This document shows, piece by piece, positions 24,241-37,099 of a DNA stretch of 64,000 bases (positions are counted from its first letter, which is position 1; each line of letters opens with the position of its first letter). The position numbers were made by a program, and so were the translations under genes. The DNA lies in NCBI GenBank assembly GCA_028023455.1, contig JAQFVV010000056.1, forward strand, positions 6,039,717-6,103,716, in the 5' to 3' direction. The notes under the pieces are model-generated. The model worked only from the letters and a program-made list of their open reading frames with translations. It was not told the DNA's origin and ran no database searches. The DNA comes from Epiperipatus broadwayi. Taxonomy: Eukaryota > Onychophora > Udeonychophora > Euonychophora > Peripatidae.

Positions 24241-27200
24241 GAGCTCTCAAAACCTATAAAGATAGGATAAATAATACTACATTGCACTCACTAAACTACT
24301 AACTTATATATCTCAAGCTTAACTCTATAATAAATTTAGTATTTCATTCACTTATTATTTTATTTTATTATGTATATAGTGACTATTTTAGTAGTAATTT
24401 TCAATAAATTACAAACTGTATTGAAGTTTTTTATTATAATATTCAAATTATACTAATTATTTTTCAATATTAACTATTTGCTATAGGGGAAGTTATTAGA
24501 AATGACATATTCATTGCAAACCTCTATATGAAAATACATTTTGAAGGGCTACTAGGAAAAATGAAAGATACTTATGTCTTTATTCTACGAAATTTTCAAG
24601 TGATGGATTACCTTAGGTAAATTTTATTGTATACCAATTTTTTAGAAATTTTATGATGAATCCAACTAATCTACTAACAAAAATATAATTTTAAGTTGTA
24701 TGCAAGATAATTTTAAATTTATAAAATAATATGAAAATAATTATTAGAAATATTAACTTTTATTCTTTTTTTATTACTTTGAATATCAATGACTATATTT
24801 TTTTCAGTTCATTACATTCTTTGATGTTTCAAATAATATATGTCATTTTTGACTAATATAAATATATATTATGATAAAATTTGTGGTTTAGCATAATTTT
24901 TAAAATATTCAATATGGCTGCTTTGTCAGCCTAAAGGATAAATGAGTCAAGAAGCAGCCCACAATGTTATTGAATGTTAGTTTCTTACTTTCTCTGATAA
25001 GGGAATGTTCATTTTTTTATTTTAATTTCAAAAATGAAAATATTTATGTAATATTTATTTTTTCTAGAAGAAAAGTCAAAAGAAATCAACAATGTACAGC
25101 TGAATTTGTAATTAGCCGAAAAGGAATGCAATCATATTGATTATAGCAATTTGTTTTGTCTTTAAAAAATAAAAAATAAATAGAATTTCAGCAGTTCTAA
25201 CTAATCTGAATAATAATTTGTTCAGATCTTAGAAAGTCAGTTAAAACAAATTTATTTTGTTGGTAATATAGTAATTGTCCAATAAAAAAAGTTAAATTGT
25301 TCTTATTAATCTTATGTATTTCATTCTAATATTTATTTTTCTATATTTGCAACCAAGAAATAATATTTTTAAAAATAATTTTCATTTGTAAATAAATATT
25401 TCTACCAAATAATTTGAAATTTCTAAAAATATAATAAAGATAATTTTGATCAAATAAAAGTAAAAAATTTAATCCAAACTAAAGTTAGGGACTCTCTAAA
25501 AATATATATATAACTATTAATTTTATTAATACAATAATAAAACAAACATGTATAATCCTCATCAATAAATTGAAATAAATAAAAATAATAATACATCAAC
25601 AAAATGTTAATAACAAGCTGATCTCTTAAACCAAAAATGATGATTTTTAGAATAATGATAATAATGATGAATTAAACAAATAAAAAAATTCTTTCAATAA
25701 TTACATATAACCCGTGAAATCCCATAGCAACAAAAAAGTATTTTCACAAACTGAATCAGAAATTGAAAATCTTGACTCAAAATGCATTAAAACTTAAAGT
25801 ATGTAAAATATAAGTTTAATAATACAGTAAAAACCTAATCTGTAAATTCCCTGCTTATAATTTCCTTCCTTCAACCTATAATGAGTCCAAGTTACAGTAA
25901 CTCCAGAAAACTAATAATACAGCAGTAACTTGGAAAAGCATTCAACACAACAATACATCTGGATGGTCAAAATGAACCCAACTCTGTAGTAGCAGCTAAT
26001 CATCTATAATAAAAAAAAAACATCAAACTAATCTAAAAAAATTAGAACTTCTGATAAAATAAATGAAAGTATCCACATCATGCCTAGTGTGTAATTATTG
26101 ATATGTTCCATCATGTCATCATTCAATCATTGTTATTAAAATAATAATTATCCCAATCCATAACAATCTTATTATATAATTATGAAACCGATTTATTAAT
26201 TCACTCGTTAAAATTAAAGCCCCCAAACGCCCCAATAATTAATCATGGAATTAACTCCACTATATAATATGGATGACAATGTCTTATCATTAATATACTT
26301 TACTTGAATGTAGTCTAAAAGTTTAAGCTTTAATTCAACGCAATTAATTTTTAATAAATGCACAATTTTCATTAGATTAAAAGTTATATTTCTTTAACTT
26401 TAGACAGTCTTTTAAATTTCAAAAAATTAAAATGTACAAATGCAAGACAATCTGAATATTTTAAATAATTACCTCTTTCTACTAATAAACCACAATCTTT
26501 TCTAAAAACTGGAACTAACATGTACTATTATATTTCAAACATATGACTGTAGACATAGTACATTAAAAGCTCTTAAATTACAAATCAATTCTATCAAATA
26601 ATCGAAGTGATATACAACTCCCCAGTGCAAGATGCCATTTTGTATTTGTTGACCTACAATTCAAACAATTAAATTATATATCCAGTATTTGTACCAAAGT
26701 CTCATTCATTACAATTGTCTTTCAATAAATGTACAAATTAATTATAGATAGTAATGACCTATATTGCATACTCAGAACTAATTTATACAAAGTGTTTGTA
26801 TATTGATATTTATATTACAGTTGTACATTAAACAGTTCAAATGGAATAACAGATTCTTCATTTTAGGTTTTGCATGTACTTTGGATGGCAGAAGTCATCA
26901 CAAATAAGAAAGTGATATTAGTAAAACAGAAAAGTAAATTTCTCTTTATTTTTGTTTCAAAGTCAATTTCATTACTTTGAAGGATATTTTTAAAAATAAA
27001 CATACAACTATATTTTATTTTTATAATTACTTTTTGCTTAAAAGAATTATAAATTATGTGGAGATAAACAACAAAATATTTTTATGTTAGTAAAAAAAAA
27101 CTTTTGCTTCTTTAATTAAATTCATTGTTTTTAATGATTTTATTTATTTATAAATATAGTTATGTTTAAAAATATTTCAATAATAATTATGCTTAAGAAA

Positions 27201-30200
27201 TACTTTATTTTGCCACATCAAAACTGAATGCCACATATATAGAAATTTAAATCATGGAATGTGAGCCTCAATTTGGTTGAATTTAATTTTCAGGATTAAT
27301 TATTCTTTATTAGACAGAAAATTATTACATTTTCTTTTAACTTTAGATACAGATTTTAAATTTAACAATATGCAAATATATCTATTTAATATTTGGAATA
27401 GAAATTTATAACAATTCCCATTATTTAATCATTGAACTCTTTCTATTCGTATAAATATTAATCATCTATTTCTAAAAAATAGACCTTAACATGCTCCTGC
27501 ATTTGGATATATTAAAAAAAATATGCTAATGGATCCTAAGATATATTTCCTGCTAGGAATTTTCTTCAGTTAGATAAAGTCATACATATAGAGTGAAATA
27601 TAAAAAAAGTATATGGTTAGATGTAATTTCCAGAATTATAAATAATATATGTCACAATATTTTAATAATTAAAAATAGATAAAAGACAATAACAGTGTAC
27701 AAAATTTTTTTTTGGGGGGGAGGAATCTATTTCTGCCATTCATAAATAGCATAAAACAATAATTTCTTTTCATTTTTGATTCTTCAATAAGAAAAGTATT
27801 AGATTTGTGACCAGTATTAATTTAAATACCCACAGCTACTCTATACCTCTATACTTCTGTAACTATCAAATGTAAAATTTGGGGAAAAAATAGTGGTCAC
27901 CAAATTTAAAAAAAAAAATTATACAAAAAAAAAAAGATTTCTTGATATCTAATTTGACAATGCAATTGTAATATCACAATATTGATGCAGAATATTATGC
28001 TAATATTTATAAATCTATAATTTAGTCTTTATTCCCAAAAGGCACAGGTACAAATACAAGATAAAAATAGGTCATAGCATATGCTAATTATATAATAGAG
28101 GGGAGGAAATTTTTATATTATGTTCGTAAAAATGAAAGTTTGCATTTTTCAAAATACATTTTTAATAATACATATAAAATATACTTTATTTTTATAATTA
28201 TTAACATTTTAAAAGCATTACAAACTCATGTGGTAGGAACGAAGAATACAAAACTTACCATGATAGGAGTAAAAGTATAAAAGTGGGTTTTTTATTTCTC
28301 AAAATAGTTAAATTGTTTTTAAAATGCATTTAATAATTATTATCATTTCATTCTATCATAAAATATTCAAACTGAAAGCCACATATATAAAACATTACTC
28401 ATATATGTTGTCTCAATTTAGTTTATATTTAATTATCTAGGTAAGAGTTAAAGAAATTGGTAATATAGAATTAATTTTTATTAGCCTCTTTTTATAAGAT
28501 ATTTAAATAAATGTTTTATTAAGTGTAATGGGGTTATGATATCCATTATATTTTGCGTCCAAGACTCTTAGCAGATGTTAAAAATTAATAGAGCTGCTCA
28601 TTTTCTTTACAATATATTATGATGTGATGATATCAACTAGCTCTATAAATATTGATATACTAATATGCTAAAGAAACAATTTAAAATAAACAAACATAGA
28701 TTCAGATTTAAAGCATATTGGTGAAGAGAATATGTACACATATATATCATGTATAACTTACTCATAAATATAATAAAATATATAGTGGAAGAATTTTCCA
28801 GTATTTGTAGATAAATTTTATTTTATCTATCTAAAAAGTTAAAAAGAAGGGAAAATAAAATTTTACTTTTTATTATCTTGTAAAACTGAAATTAGTTATC
28901 AAGAATTTTTTTTACTTTATTGTCAATCATATATATATAAATATTTTTGTAAAATAATTTTAATGTAAATAATCCAGAAGTTTTTTTTACTAGCACAGTA
29001 TCAAACTGCAATTACGATATGAGGGTAATCATCCTTTACACAAGCAGCATACTTTAATATTTAGTTAGCAACATTAAATACTAGTAAACTCTTGATCCAA
29101 GTCAAAAGATAAATACTTTTGAAAAGATAAAAATGGTCATTTTATCTTTTATACCTACATGGATTGAGAGTTTAGTATTTAATCCTTTAAAATGTCAGCA
29201 TTTTCTGATGTTTTTCTTTGTCTCACACATCAACATAAAATATATGATTAAATGATTATTACTTATCAGAAAATGATAAATTTCACTTCATTTGATAGAC
29301 ATTTTTGGTTACTACTGAAATAAATGTTAAATGTGCACATTTTGTTTCTATAAATATTAAAAAAATAAGATCATAATCAAAACAAAAAGATTACATGTCA
29401 TCATTTCAGAAAGACTATTTTCACTTTTTCAAAATCAACAAAACCTTATTTCTGATTATTTTTAAAAATGTAAATGAATGTTTATTTGGCTTATATCTAA
29501 CAAATTATGCTTTAAAAGTTGTAAAATTTTTGAATATTTATTGCAAAATTGTGATATTTTCATACTTGAAAGTATAAGTAGATTGCTTACATAGAAGCTA
29601 AGCTTGTAAATTGCTTCAGGCCATATTCTCTTTAGCTACTAATATAACATTATATTTTTTAAAATAAAGTATTTGCAGTCAAAATAAGTTATTAATAATT
29701 TATATTTCTTGATATCTAATAAATATAACAAATTATTGAAAAAAATCTAAAACTGTAATAAATTCACAAATAAACACATTTTTGGTCATTGGAACTATTT
29801 TCTTTAAACAATATTATAAAACACCAAGCATTTTATGGCCTTGCCATCACACAATGGATGAACATGTCAGGGCGAGGCTTATGTCTATTGTCAGCTGGCC
29901 TTTTTTGAATTTCCCACTATCTATCGTAATTTTTTGAACAAAATGTTTTTATAATAAAATATACAAAAAATATGCATTTTAACATAATACTTACGGAAAA
30001 ATTCACTGAGAGCAAATTTCTAAAAGGATGAACATATTCATGAGAAAATTAGGGAAGGTTAATATTGCTAATTGAATATTAAAGTAGGGCACTTGTGTGT
30101 ATCAGAAAATAATTTTGATTTTTTTCCTATCAAAGTCAGAGATTCAAAAAATATATTTACTGTGTTTTGATTAAACCATTATTTTATTATTTAATTAGAA

Positions 30201-30384
30201 AATTTATCTGGGGATTTAATTAGAAAAAAAAACAATAAGAAAAAAAGACGGACAGCTGTTTCTTTTCATATGTGTTGCTATAAATTAGGTTTTAAAAGTA
30301 AAGTTGATAAATTTTTGTTTCATTTTGTATGTGGTGCTAGAAATTAGGTATTAAAAGAAAAGTCTAAGAATTTTTGTTCTTTAG
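24241..30384. other. A+T-rich non-coding DNA with a GC-elevated patch at 29830-29905
   Basis: Mostly A+T-rich with poly-A/T runs and a G-run at about 27713-27720. The patch at about 29830-29905 (around CAGGGCGAGGCTTATG) has markedly higher G+C and is open in more than one frame on both strands. It lacks splice borders that I can support, so it is noted rather than called. Confidence 0.45.
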
Positions 30385-30498
30385 CCAGTTGTACCACTGA
30401 AAACAAAAAAATCTTGGCAGAAAAAGTTAGATGAAACTCTGTTCCAGAAGACTCTGGATTGCTGGGAAGAAATGCACAACCATATTTCATTACTAAAG
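30385..30498 (+). CDS. Candidate internal coding exon, 38 codons, gene not recognised
   Basis: The exon is 114 nt, a multiple of three and open in phase 0. It is preceded by a pyrimidine-rich acceptor (TTTTTGTTCTTTAG) and followed by AAAG/GTCAGT, a good donor. The in-frame TAG just upstream is the acceptor itself, so the open frame coincides with the predicted exon. The peptide begins PVVPLKTKKSWQKKLDETLF and continues QKTLDCWEEMHNHISLLK, with an ordinary protein composition (tryptophan, cysteine, charged residues) unlike the Asn/Lys/Ile/Phe-rich chance frames around it. Base composition is also more balanced than its flanks. I do not recognise the protein. It could be an exon of a long-intron host gene or, less likely, a processed or transposon fragment. 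Confidence 0.55.
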
Positions 30499-30738
30499 GT
30501 CAGTAGTCACTTGCAGAAAAAAAAACATTGTGTCTATTATAAATTCTTCCTTTTTCAGAATGCTGTGTGCTAAAGTAATTAAAAAATACAAAATGGAGTA
30601 GAAAAGCTAATTTATTTCACCAGTTTTTTTTGCCCTTATCAACATATAAGCCTATACCTAATTGTTCTTTATGTGAATGCCTACCTAATGAAAAAAATGA
30701 CCATGAATCATCATGTCTCCTGTTTTGAAGTTTTACAG

Positions 30739-30766
30739 ATGATAAGATTGCTGGAAGTTTTGAACA
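30739..30766 (+). CDS. Possible 28-nt micro-exon following the 30385-30498 exon
   Basis: An acceptor-like TTTTACAG precedes and GTGAGT follows at 30767. Read on in phase 0 from the previous exon, the codons give MIRLLEVLN and leave one base. The intron between the two would be 240 bp. A segment this short arises easily by chance; only the good splice borders and the phase support it. Confidence 0.25.
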
Positions 30767-31194
30767 GTGAGTCAATTTTTTTTTTAAAAAAAGAAAAATG
30801 GAAGAAGAATGAAGGATCTTAAAAGATTAATATATATGTGTTAAGAGAATTAATCTCCATGTATTTTTTATTTTTGGCAAATCAAATAAATAAAATAGAA
30901 AATAAAACCATACACTCAAAGGTAGGTTAATTATTTATTTAATTTTAATATATTTTAAACCAATTTAATGTAGGGCATTGATTTATTTTTTATACCAATA
31001 CAATTTATAAATTATTCATTACATATACATATTTATGTGTAATATTCAAATGTAAGTATATTGTCTATACTAAACTTAATGTAATTATAAGGCAGTGAGA
31101 CTTTCAAGCTCTTTACAACTGTGCACTCCATCTTATTTAACTGATAAACATAGTACATACATGTGAAAATATAAATGATATGCAATACATGTAT

Positions 31195-31228
31195 TTTGTG
31201 CTGAACCAGCACTCATCAGTAATCCAAA
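31195..31228 (-). ncRNA. Decayed hammerhead motif, family C (C2, first minus copy)
   Basis: The minus strand reads CTGATGA, GTGCT, loop GGTTC, AGCAC: a perfect 5-bp stem II closed by G-C. The next residues are AAAA instead of GAAA, changing the essential G12. Stem III is the palindrome ATACATGTAT. Probably inactive. Further degenerate copies have cores at 31402-31408 and 31862-31868 (minus). Confidence 0.55.
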
Positions 31229-32261
31229 TCACTACCACTAATACATACATATATACTACCAATAAGCTTATATTAAGATAGTAAATCTTCATACTTTAAT
31301 GAAGCTTCAATCTTCTCCACCCTCCAACTTTTCATGAAGCCTTCCATATTATTGAAACCCCAATGATCGAACACTCAAAGCCCTCTGTGCTGAACCAGCC
31401 CTCATCAGTAGTCCAAATCACTATCACTAATACATAAATAGTATCAGTAAGTGTATATTAAGATAACAAATCTTCAAACTTTAATGGACAAGCTTCAATC
31501 TTCACCCTCCAACTCCTCATGAAGCCTTCCATATTATTGAAATTCCAATGATCGAACACTCAAAGTCTTTGCTGATGCCAATATTATTGTCATACCTATG
31601 TTGACTTTAAGTCACTGACCACTCATATATAACACCTTAATATGTTGATTTAATTCTGTAGAAGAGGGATGGGCAGAACACAGGCTGAATATGTAATATT
31701 CAAATATAGTTAATATATTGTCCATACTAAATTTAATGTAATTAGAAGGGCGAACTCAGATTTTCTAGCTATTTACAGCTATGCACTCTATCTTATACAA
31801 CTGATACACACAATCAGACACATGTGGAAAAAAATCAACATATTTCATGCTAAACCAGCACTCATCAATTGGTTAAGATCACCATCTCCAACACACATCT
31901 ACAATCAGTGCTCAGTTTATTTTAAGATAGCATATATTCAACCTTTAATGGACAAGCTTCAATCTTCTCCACTCTTCAGCCTTCAATCCCATTGTCATAA
32001 CCATGTTGAATTTAAGCAACTCTGACCCCTCATATAGAACCCTTAATACATCCATTTAAATACACAGAAAAAGGATGGGCAGAATATGTAATATTCAAAC
32101 ATAAGTATACAGTCTACACTAAACTTAATGTAATTAGAAGGGATTTGAACTCAAGATTTTCAAGCTCTTTACAGCTATGCAATCCATCCTATACAACTGA
32201 TACACATGACCACATGCATGTAAATGCATGTCACAAGGATAAATGATCTCCAATATGTGTA

Positions 32262-32298
32262 TTTCACACTCAATCAGCACTCATCAGTTGGTCCAGAT
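32262..32298 (-). ncRNA. Hammerhead motif, family C (C2, fourth minus copy)
   Basis: CTGATGA at 32281-32287 (minus strand) with GAAAT retained. Stem II arms GTGCT/AGTGT pair with three wobbles. Upstream CCAA matches a downstream TTGG arm. Core residues are intact, but the helices are weak. Confidence 0.5.
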
Positions 32299-32607
32299 TA
32301 CCATCCACAACATATCAGTCCTCAGTTTATATTAAGATAGCAAATCTTCAAACTTTAATGGACAAGCAGCCTTTCATATCATTGACATTTCTTGATGGGA
32401 CACTCAAAGCCTTCACTGATAACAAATAATCCCATGTTAACTTTAAGTCAGTGAGGGCTTTAGTGTTACACCATTGGAATTTCAACGATATGGAAGGCTG
32501 AAGAGTTGGAGGATGGAGAAAATTAAAGCCTGTCCATTAATGTTTGACGATTTCCTATCTTAATATAAAATGAAAACTGATTGTATATATGTGTTGGAGA
32601 TGATGAT

Positions 32608-32695
32608 TTGGACCAACTGATGAATGCTGGTTCAACACAATATATATATATATGGATATGAATGCTGGTTCAACACAATATATATATATTGGATA
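32608..32695 (+). ncRNA. Decayed hammerhead motif with duplicated 3' half, family C (C2, first plus copy)
   Basis: CTGATGA is at 32617-32623, but GAAA has decayed to CAAT. The 3' half (AATGCTGGTTCAACACAATA) is tandemly duplicated about 38 bp later. Not expected to cleave. A second plus copy has its core at 33083-33089, and a third near 33550 is barely recognisable. Confidence 0.45.
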
Positions 32696-33700
32696 TCAAG
32701 TAACTTTTTCACATGTGATCATGTGTATCAGCTGCATAAGATGGGGTGCATAGCTGTAAAAAGCTTGAAAGTCTGAGTTCAAGTCCATTCTAATTACATT
32801 AAATTTAGTAAAGATAATATACTTATTAATATTATATATTCAACTTGTATTCTGCACATCCCTCTTCATGTCTTTAAATGGACATATTAAGGTGTTATAT
32901 GTGAGGACCAGAGTGACTTAAGGTTAACATGGGTATGACAATCATATTGGTATCAGTGAGAGCTTTAAGTGTTCCATCATCTGAATTTCAATGCTTTGGA
33001 AGGCTGAAGAATTGGAGGATGGATAAAAAGTTTAAAGATTTGCTATCTTAATATAAACAGAACATTGTATGATCTGGACCAACTGATGAGTATGGGCTCA
33101 GCACAAAATATGTATAATGGAGATCATTTATCTTTTTCACATGTATATAGTTATGTGCATCAGTTGTATAACATGGACTGCATAGCTGTAAAGAGTTTGA
33201 AAGTCTGAGTTCAAGTCCCTTCTAATCACAATGCTTAGTAAAGACAATATACTTATATTCGAATATTACATATTCAACCTGTATTCTGCCCATCCCTCTT
33301 CTGGGTATTTAAATGGACATATTAAGGTGTTATATGCGAAGAGTCAGAGTCTCTTAAAGTCAACATGGGCATGATAATCACATTGACATCATTAAGGGTT
33401 TTCAGGGTTCCATCATCCGAATTTCAATGATATGGAAGAATGAAAAGATGGAAAGTAGAAAAGAGTGAAACTTGTCCATTAAAGTTTAAAGATTTGCTAT
33501 CAATACAAATTGAGCACTGGATTGTGTATATGTATTGGAGATGGTAATCTGACTAATTAGAGTGTTCTGCATGAAATATGTACATCATTACATCTTTTTA
33601 AATGTATGTGGACATGTGTATCAGTTGTATAAGATGGAGTGCATATCTGTAAAGAACTTGAAAGTCTGAGTTGAAGTCCCTTCTACTTATATTTATGTGT

Positions 33701-34823
33701 GCGTGTGGGGTAGTATAATATTTTAAAGCTAGCAAATATATATCATTAATTTAATTCTTTTTTAATTTTAAATGCAATTGATAATTAAATCTTTACTTAC
33801 AGATATTTATGTGTGCATATAATTCTTTTTTTTTTTAAAAAAAAATATATATTAAATTTTGGATAATATATGTGTGTATATATCAATATACACCCCAGCA
33901 TAACTCAAAGAAAAGGGGGGAAAGCCTTTTCATTTATATCTTAATATTGTATTTTTCTAATATATTATGTATTAAACTGTAGTTATGGGTTTTATTCGTT
34001 TGTTTAATATAATAAATTAGTTATTAAGTTGAGTCAGTATTTGGTGTTCAATTTATCTGTTCATCTCACACCACAGTATAAATTATAATTTTGTTTTGTC
34101 TATTTTGTATATTACTCACGTGAGAGTTTAAAAATATTATTGAGATTGAATCTATGATACTCTGTAGGGAACTGTAGAAGGAATCCATGTGTTTGGACTT
34201 TGTAAAACAACTTTATTAATGGCAAAAACTGCTAGGCTTATATATAGGGATTAATACTAAAAAGGTGATCACAAAATATAACTAATGATTATTAGCTTGA
34301 TCCCCTTTTTAATAATATAGATTTTCAGTGGGTCTATTTTTTAAATGGGCTTAAAATAATCCCATAAATGGATTGTGGATATGCCATTAAGTTGACTTGT
34401 GTTTTCCACATGAAAAGGCCATAGTATGTCATTGAAATAACTAGGTTTATTGTAGATTTTATTGTTTAAAAATTTATAGCACCCTGTATAAGTTTTAAAT
34501 TAGATGTGTAGAGTTGTAAAGTAGAATGTGGTAGAGAGAGTATTCTTGGAGTGGGATCCCAATACAGTAAATAATGACTTGCAAAGTGGTGTTGGCTGAA
34601 ACAATATAGAAAGTTGTAGTATAGTAAATAATTTGAAACATACATTCTTATTATATATAAAGTATATATGTATAAAGGATAAGAATAATAAGTAAATAGT
34701 AAATAATGTTGGAGTAAGAGAAGATTGTCACCAATATAATAAGTAAAGTAATGTGTAAACGGGTAGAAGATTTGAATGTGAGGATTTAGAAAAAAATGAA
34801 TTTAATTATTTTTTTATTTTTAA

Positions 34824-34825
<2 letters not shown>
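33701..34825. other. A+T-rich non-coding DNA
   Basis: Nothing recognised. A further TATTTATGTGTGCAT word at about 33804 resembles the target site of insertion C2 but has no element attached. Confidence 0.45.

Positions 34826-34914
<89 letters not shown>
34826..34914. repeat. (TTA)n microsatellite
   Basis: About 89 bp of uninterrupted trinucleotide repeat. It reads as a poly-leucine open frame (34796-34990) that is not a gene. Confidence 0.97.
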
Positions 34915-34916
<2 letters not shown>

Positions 34917-36725
34917 AAAAACAAAGCCAGGGAAAATATACAGTGCAGGCATGGAATGTGATGGTTCGTATAGTTACATGTAAGGGATGAAGGGTCTGGT
35001 GTACTGTTTCAAAGACATAGAGATATAGAAATTATTATTATTATTAATAGAGATTCAGATACCTCATTAAAAATAAAAAATAGAGTAGAATATTAACTGA
35101 TATTCTTAAATCATAAGATGTGAAGGATTATAAAATAAAATGCAGTAGAGATATTGGATGGGATAGGTTCCCAATAACAATATATTTGATTACTGTTCAA
35201 CACTCATATGCACAACACATATATTTTAATGTGTATTAAAAAAAACAATAGATAGATATATATATAGAAATTAAGATTATCAACAAAATAATATAAAAAT
35301 AGAACAATGCAGTTATAAAAAAAAAATAAAAATAATAATTAACTAAAACAGAATATATTTACATATGTAGTAAAGCTGTGTATTTTCCCTTCATCACATC
35401 AGCAGAAAATAAATAAATAAATAACACTATTACCTCTATTTATTCTTGTTATAATAATGAACAATGATGAAGTATCAGGCTATTGACCTGATGATATCAA
35501 TGTATTCAGAAGTCATGTGCTTTAATAATTTTAGAAAAATCTAATGAAATATAGTAGCAACTCTGTTACATGATGTAGGACTATAACTTTCAGTTATATC
35601 TTTCATTAACCAAATTGAAAGATTTTTTTTAAACTTTTAAGCAAAATGTCTTGTCCTGTGAATAAAACATTTACCACTAGCAAAGATGTTTTTTTTATTA
35701 TTTCACAAACAGACTATTCGTTAATAATAAATGTCTGACTTTAAAATAAGATTTTTATTCTTCTACGATAAATAATTTTTATTTCATCATTTATAAAATC
35801 TCTTCATGAATTTACTTAATCTGGAAAGAATTACTACTATCACGAGTTTTATGGTCTGATTCCATTTCAAATGAAATTTTAAGTTTTTGAAGGAAAAGAA
35901 CAATTAAAGAAATATTATTTATGAATGGTTTTCACACTCAAGTGCAAAATTGTGAATTAATGAGTGGGCATGATTCAGTGTGAGGCTTAGAAAAATTTCA
36001 AAGCAAAAAACATATGGGTAACAATGTGATGTGTTAAGTAAATGCAGATATATACAATGTGCATTTTCAAAATTATTTTATAAATTTTAATATTTCTAAT
36101 TTTTATTTATTTATCTTTTTTTGGAGGGGGCAGGGTTGAGAAAAAAATAAATAAATGTTGATAGAACAGATGTGAAGGCTTCATTGTATAAAATTTCTAT
36201 TGTTATTATTTATTAATTTTTTTTTTAAAGCTCCAAAGCAGGAATGTCAAACTTAGTTCCAAAATAATACCATTTGTGAATTACATACATTTAAGTAAGC
36301 ATTAATAAATCAGGGTCATCTGATGTTTTAAAAAAAAACCTAAAAGAATCAAAACGTAGACATCCAACAGTGCTATTATACAACATAATACTATGCACCA
36401 GATAACAATCAGAGACCTTATTTATTTATAACACAATCTACAATGTAATCTATCTAAAAAAAAAAAACCATGTACCTAGAACTTGGAAATTTGAAAATAT
36501 TACATATTTTATATAAATAGATCAGCATTGATTACCAAACATATGAAAATTTTATATTACACAAAAGTAGTGAAAAAAACCCACAAAACAGAAAGACTAC
36601 ATTTGTTACCCTTTGTAGCATAAAATGTGGCAAGCATGTTATAAAAAAAATTCAAAGCATTTCTCATATTATTACATTTTAATTCATTATTATCCACAAA
36701 TATTGCGCTTGTCAGTTATATTTAG
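34915..36725. other. A+T-rich non-coding DNA
   Basis: Simple-sequence tracts and a G-rich patch at about 36122-36137. No gene is seen. Confidence 0.5.
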
Positions 36726-37099
36726 TGATTTAAAATCCAAGATTTGAAATACCAGGCACTCTTATTGACAACAATATTGGCATCAGCATGGGATTTGGGA
36801 ATTGTATCATCAGATGTTCAATAGTTTGGGTGGCTGAAGAGTTGGAGTGAGATGAAGCCTGTCCATTAAAGTATAAAGATTTGCTATCTTAATATAAACT
36901 GAGTACTGATTATATATATGTATGGGAGATGGTAGTCTGGACCAACTGATGAGTGCTGGTTTAGCACAAAATACACAGGTTGGTGATTATTTATCTTTTC
37001 TGCACGTGTGTGGTCATGTGTATCAGTAGTATGAGATAGTGTGGATAATGAAAGGGCTTGAAAATCTGAATTCAAATTCTCTATATTTGATTTAAAATC
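36726..37099 (+). mobile_element. Single truncated family C insertion (C3) with target duplication
   Basis: TGATTTAAAATC at 36726-36737 and 37088-37099 encloses 350 bp holding one plus-oriented family C unit truncated at its 5' side. It shows that a lone unit can also be flanked by a 12-bp duplication, so the duplication belongs to the insertion event and not to the compound structure. A minus-strand open frame over this unit is fortuitous. Confidence 0.8.
36936..36986 (+). ncRNA. Hammerhead motif, family C (C3), G12 changed
   Basis: CTGATGA at 36946-36952, perfect 5-bp stem II GTGCT/AGCAC around GGTTT, and a stem I of 5 bp (ACCAA with TTGGT). The residue after stem II is A, giving AAAA in place of GAAA, a change expected to abolish cleavage. 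The fold is otherwise the best of family C. Confidence 0.6.

Larger units (their letters stand above)
31029..33700. mobile_element. Hammerhead-bearing compound insertion C2, about seven units in two opposed blocks
   Basis: A 12-bp direct repeat, ATATTTATGTGT, at 31029-31040 and 33689-33700 bounds about 2.65 kb. Four minus-oriented units (about 31041-32452) meet three plus-oriented units (about 32453-33688) head-to-head. Unit starts are uneven because some are truncated; full units are about 450 bp. Landmarks are TTCAATGATATGGAAG, GTCCATTAAAGTTT, TATCTTAATATAAA, GGACCAACTGATGA and GAGTTCAAGTCCC, the last a good Pol III B-box match. Units differ from one another at many positions, so this insertion is older than A or B. 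It encodes no protein; short open frames here are fortuitous. Confidence 0.85.

Noticed and set aside
34796-34990. 64-codon open frame rich in leucine
   Set aside because: It is a translation of the TTA microsatellite.
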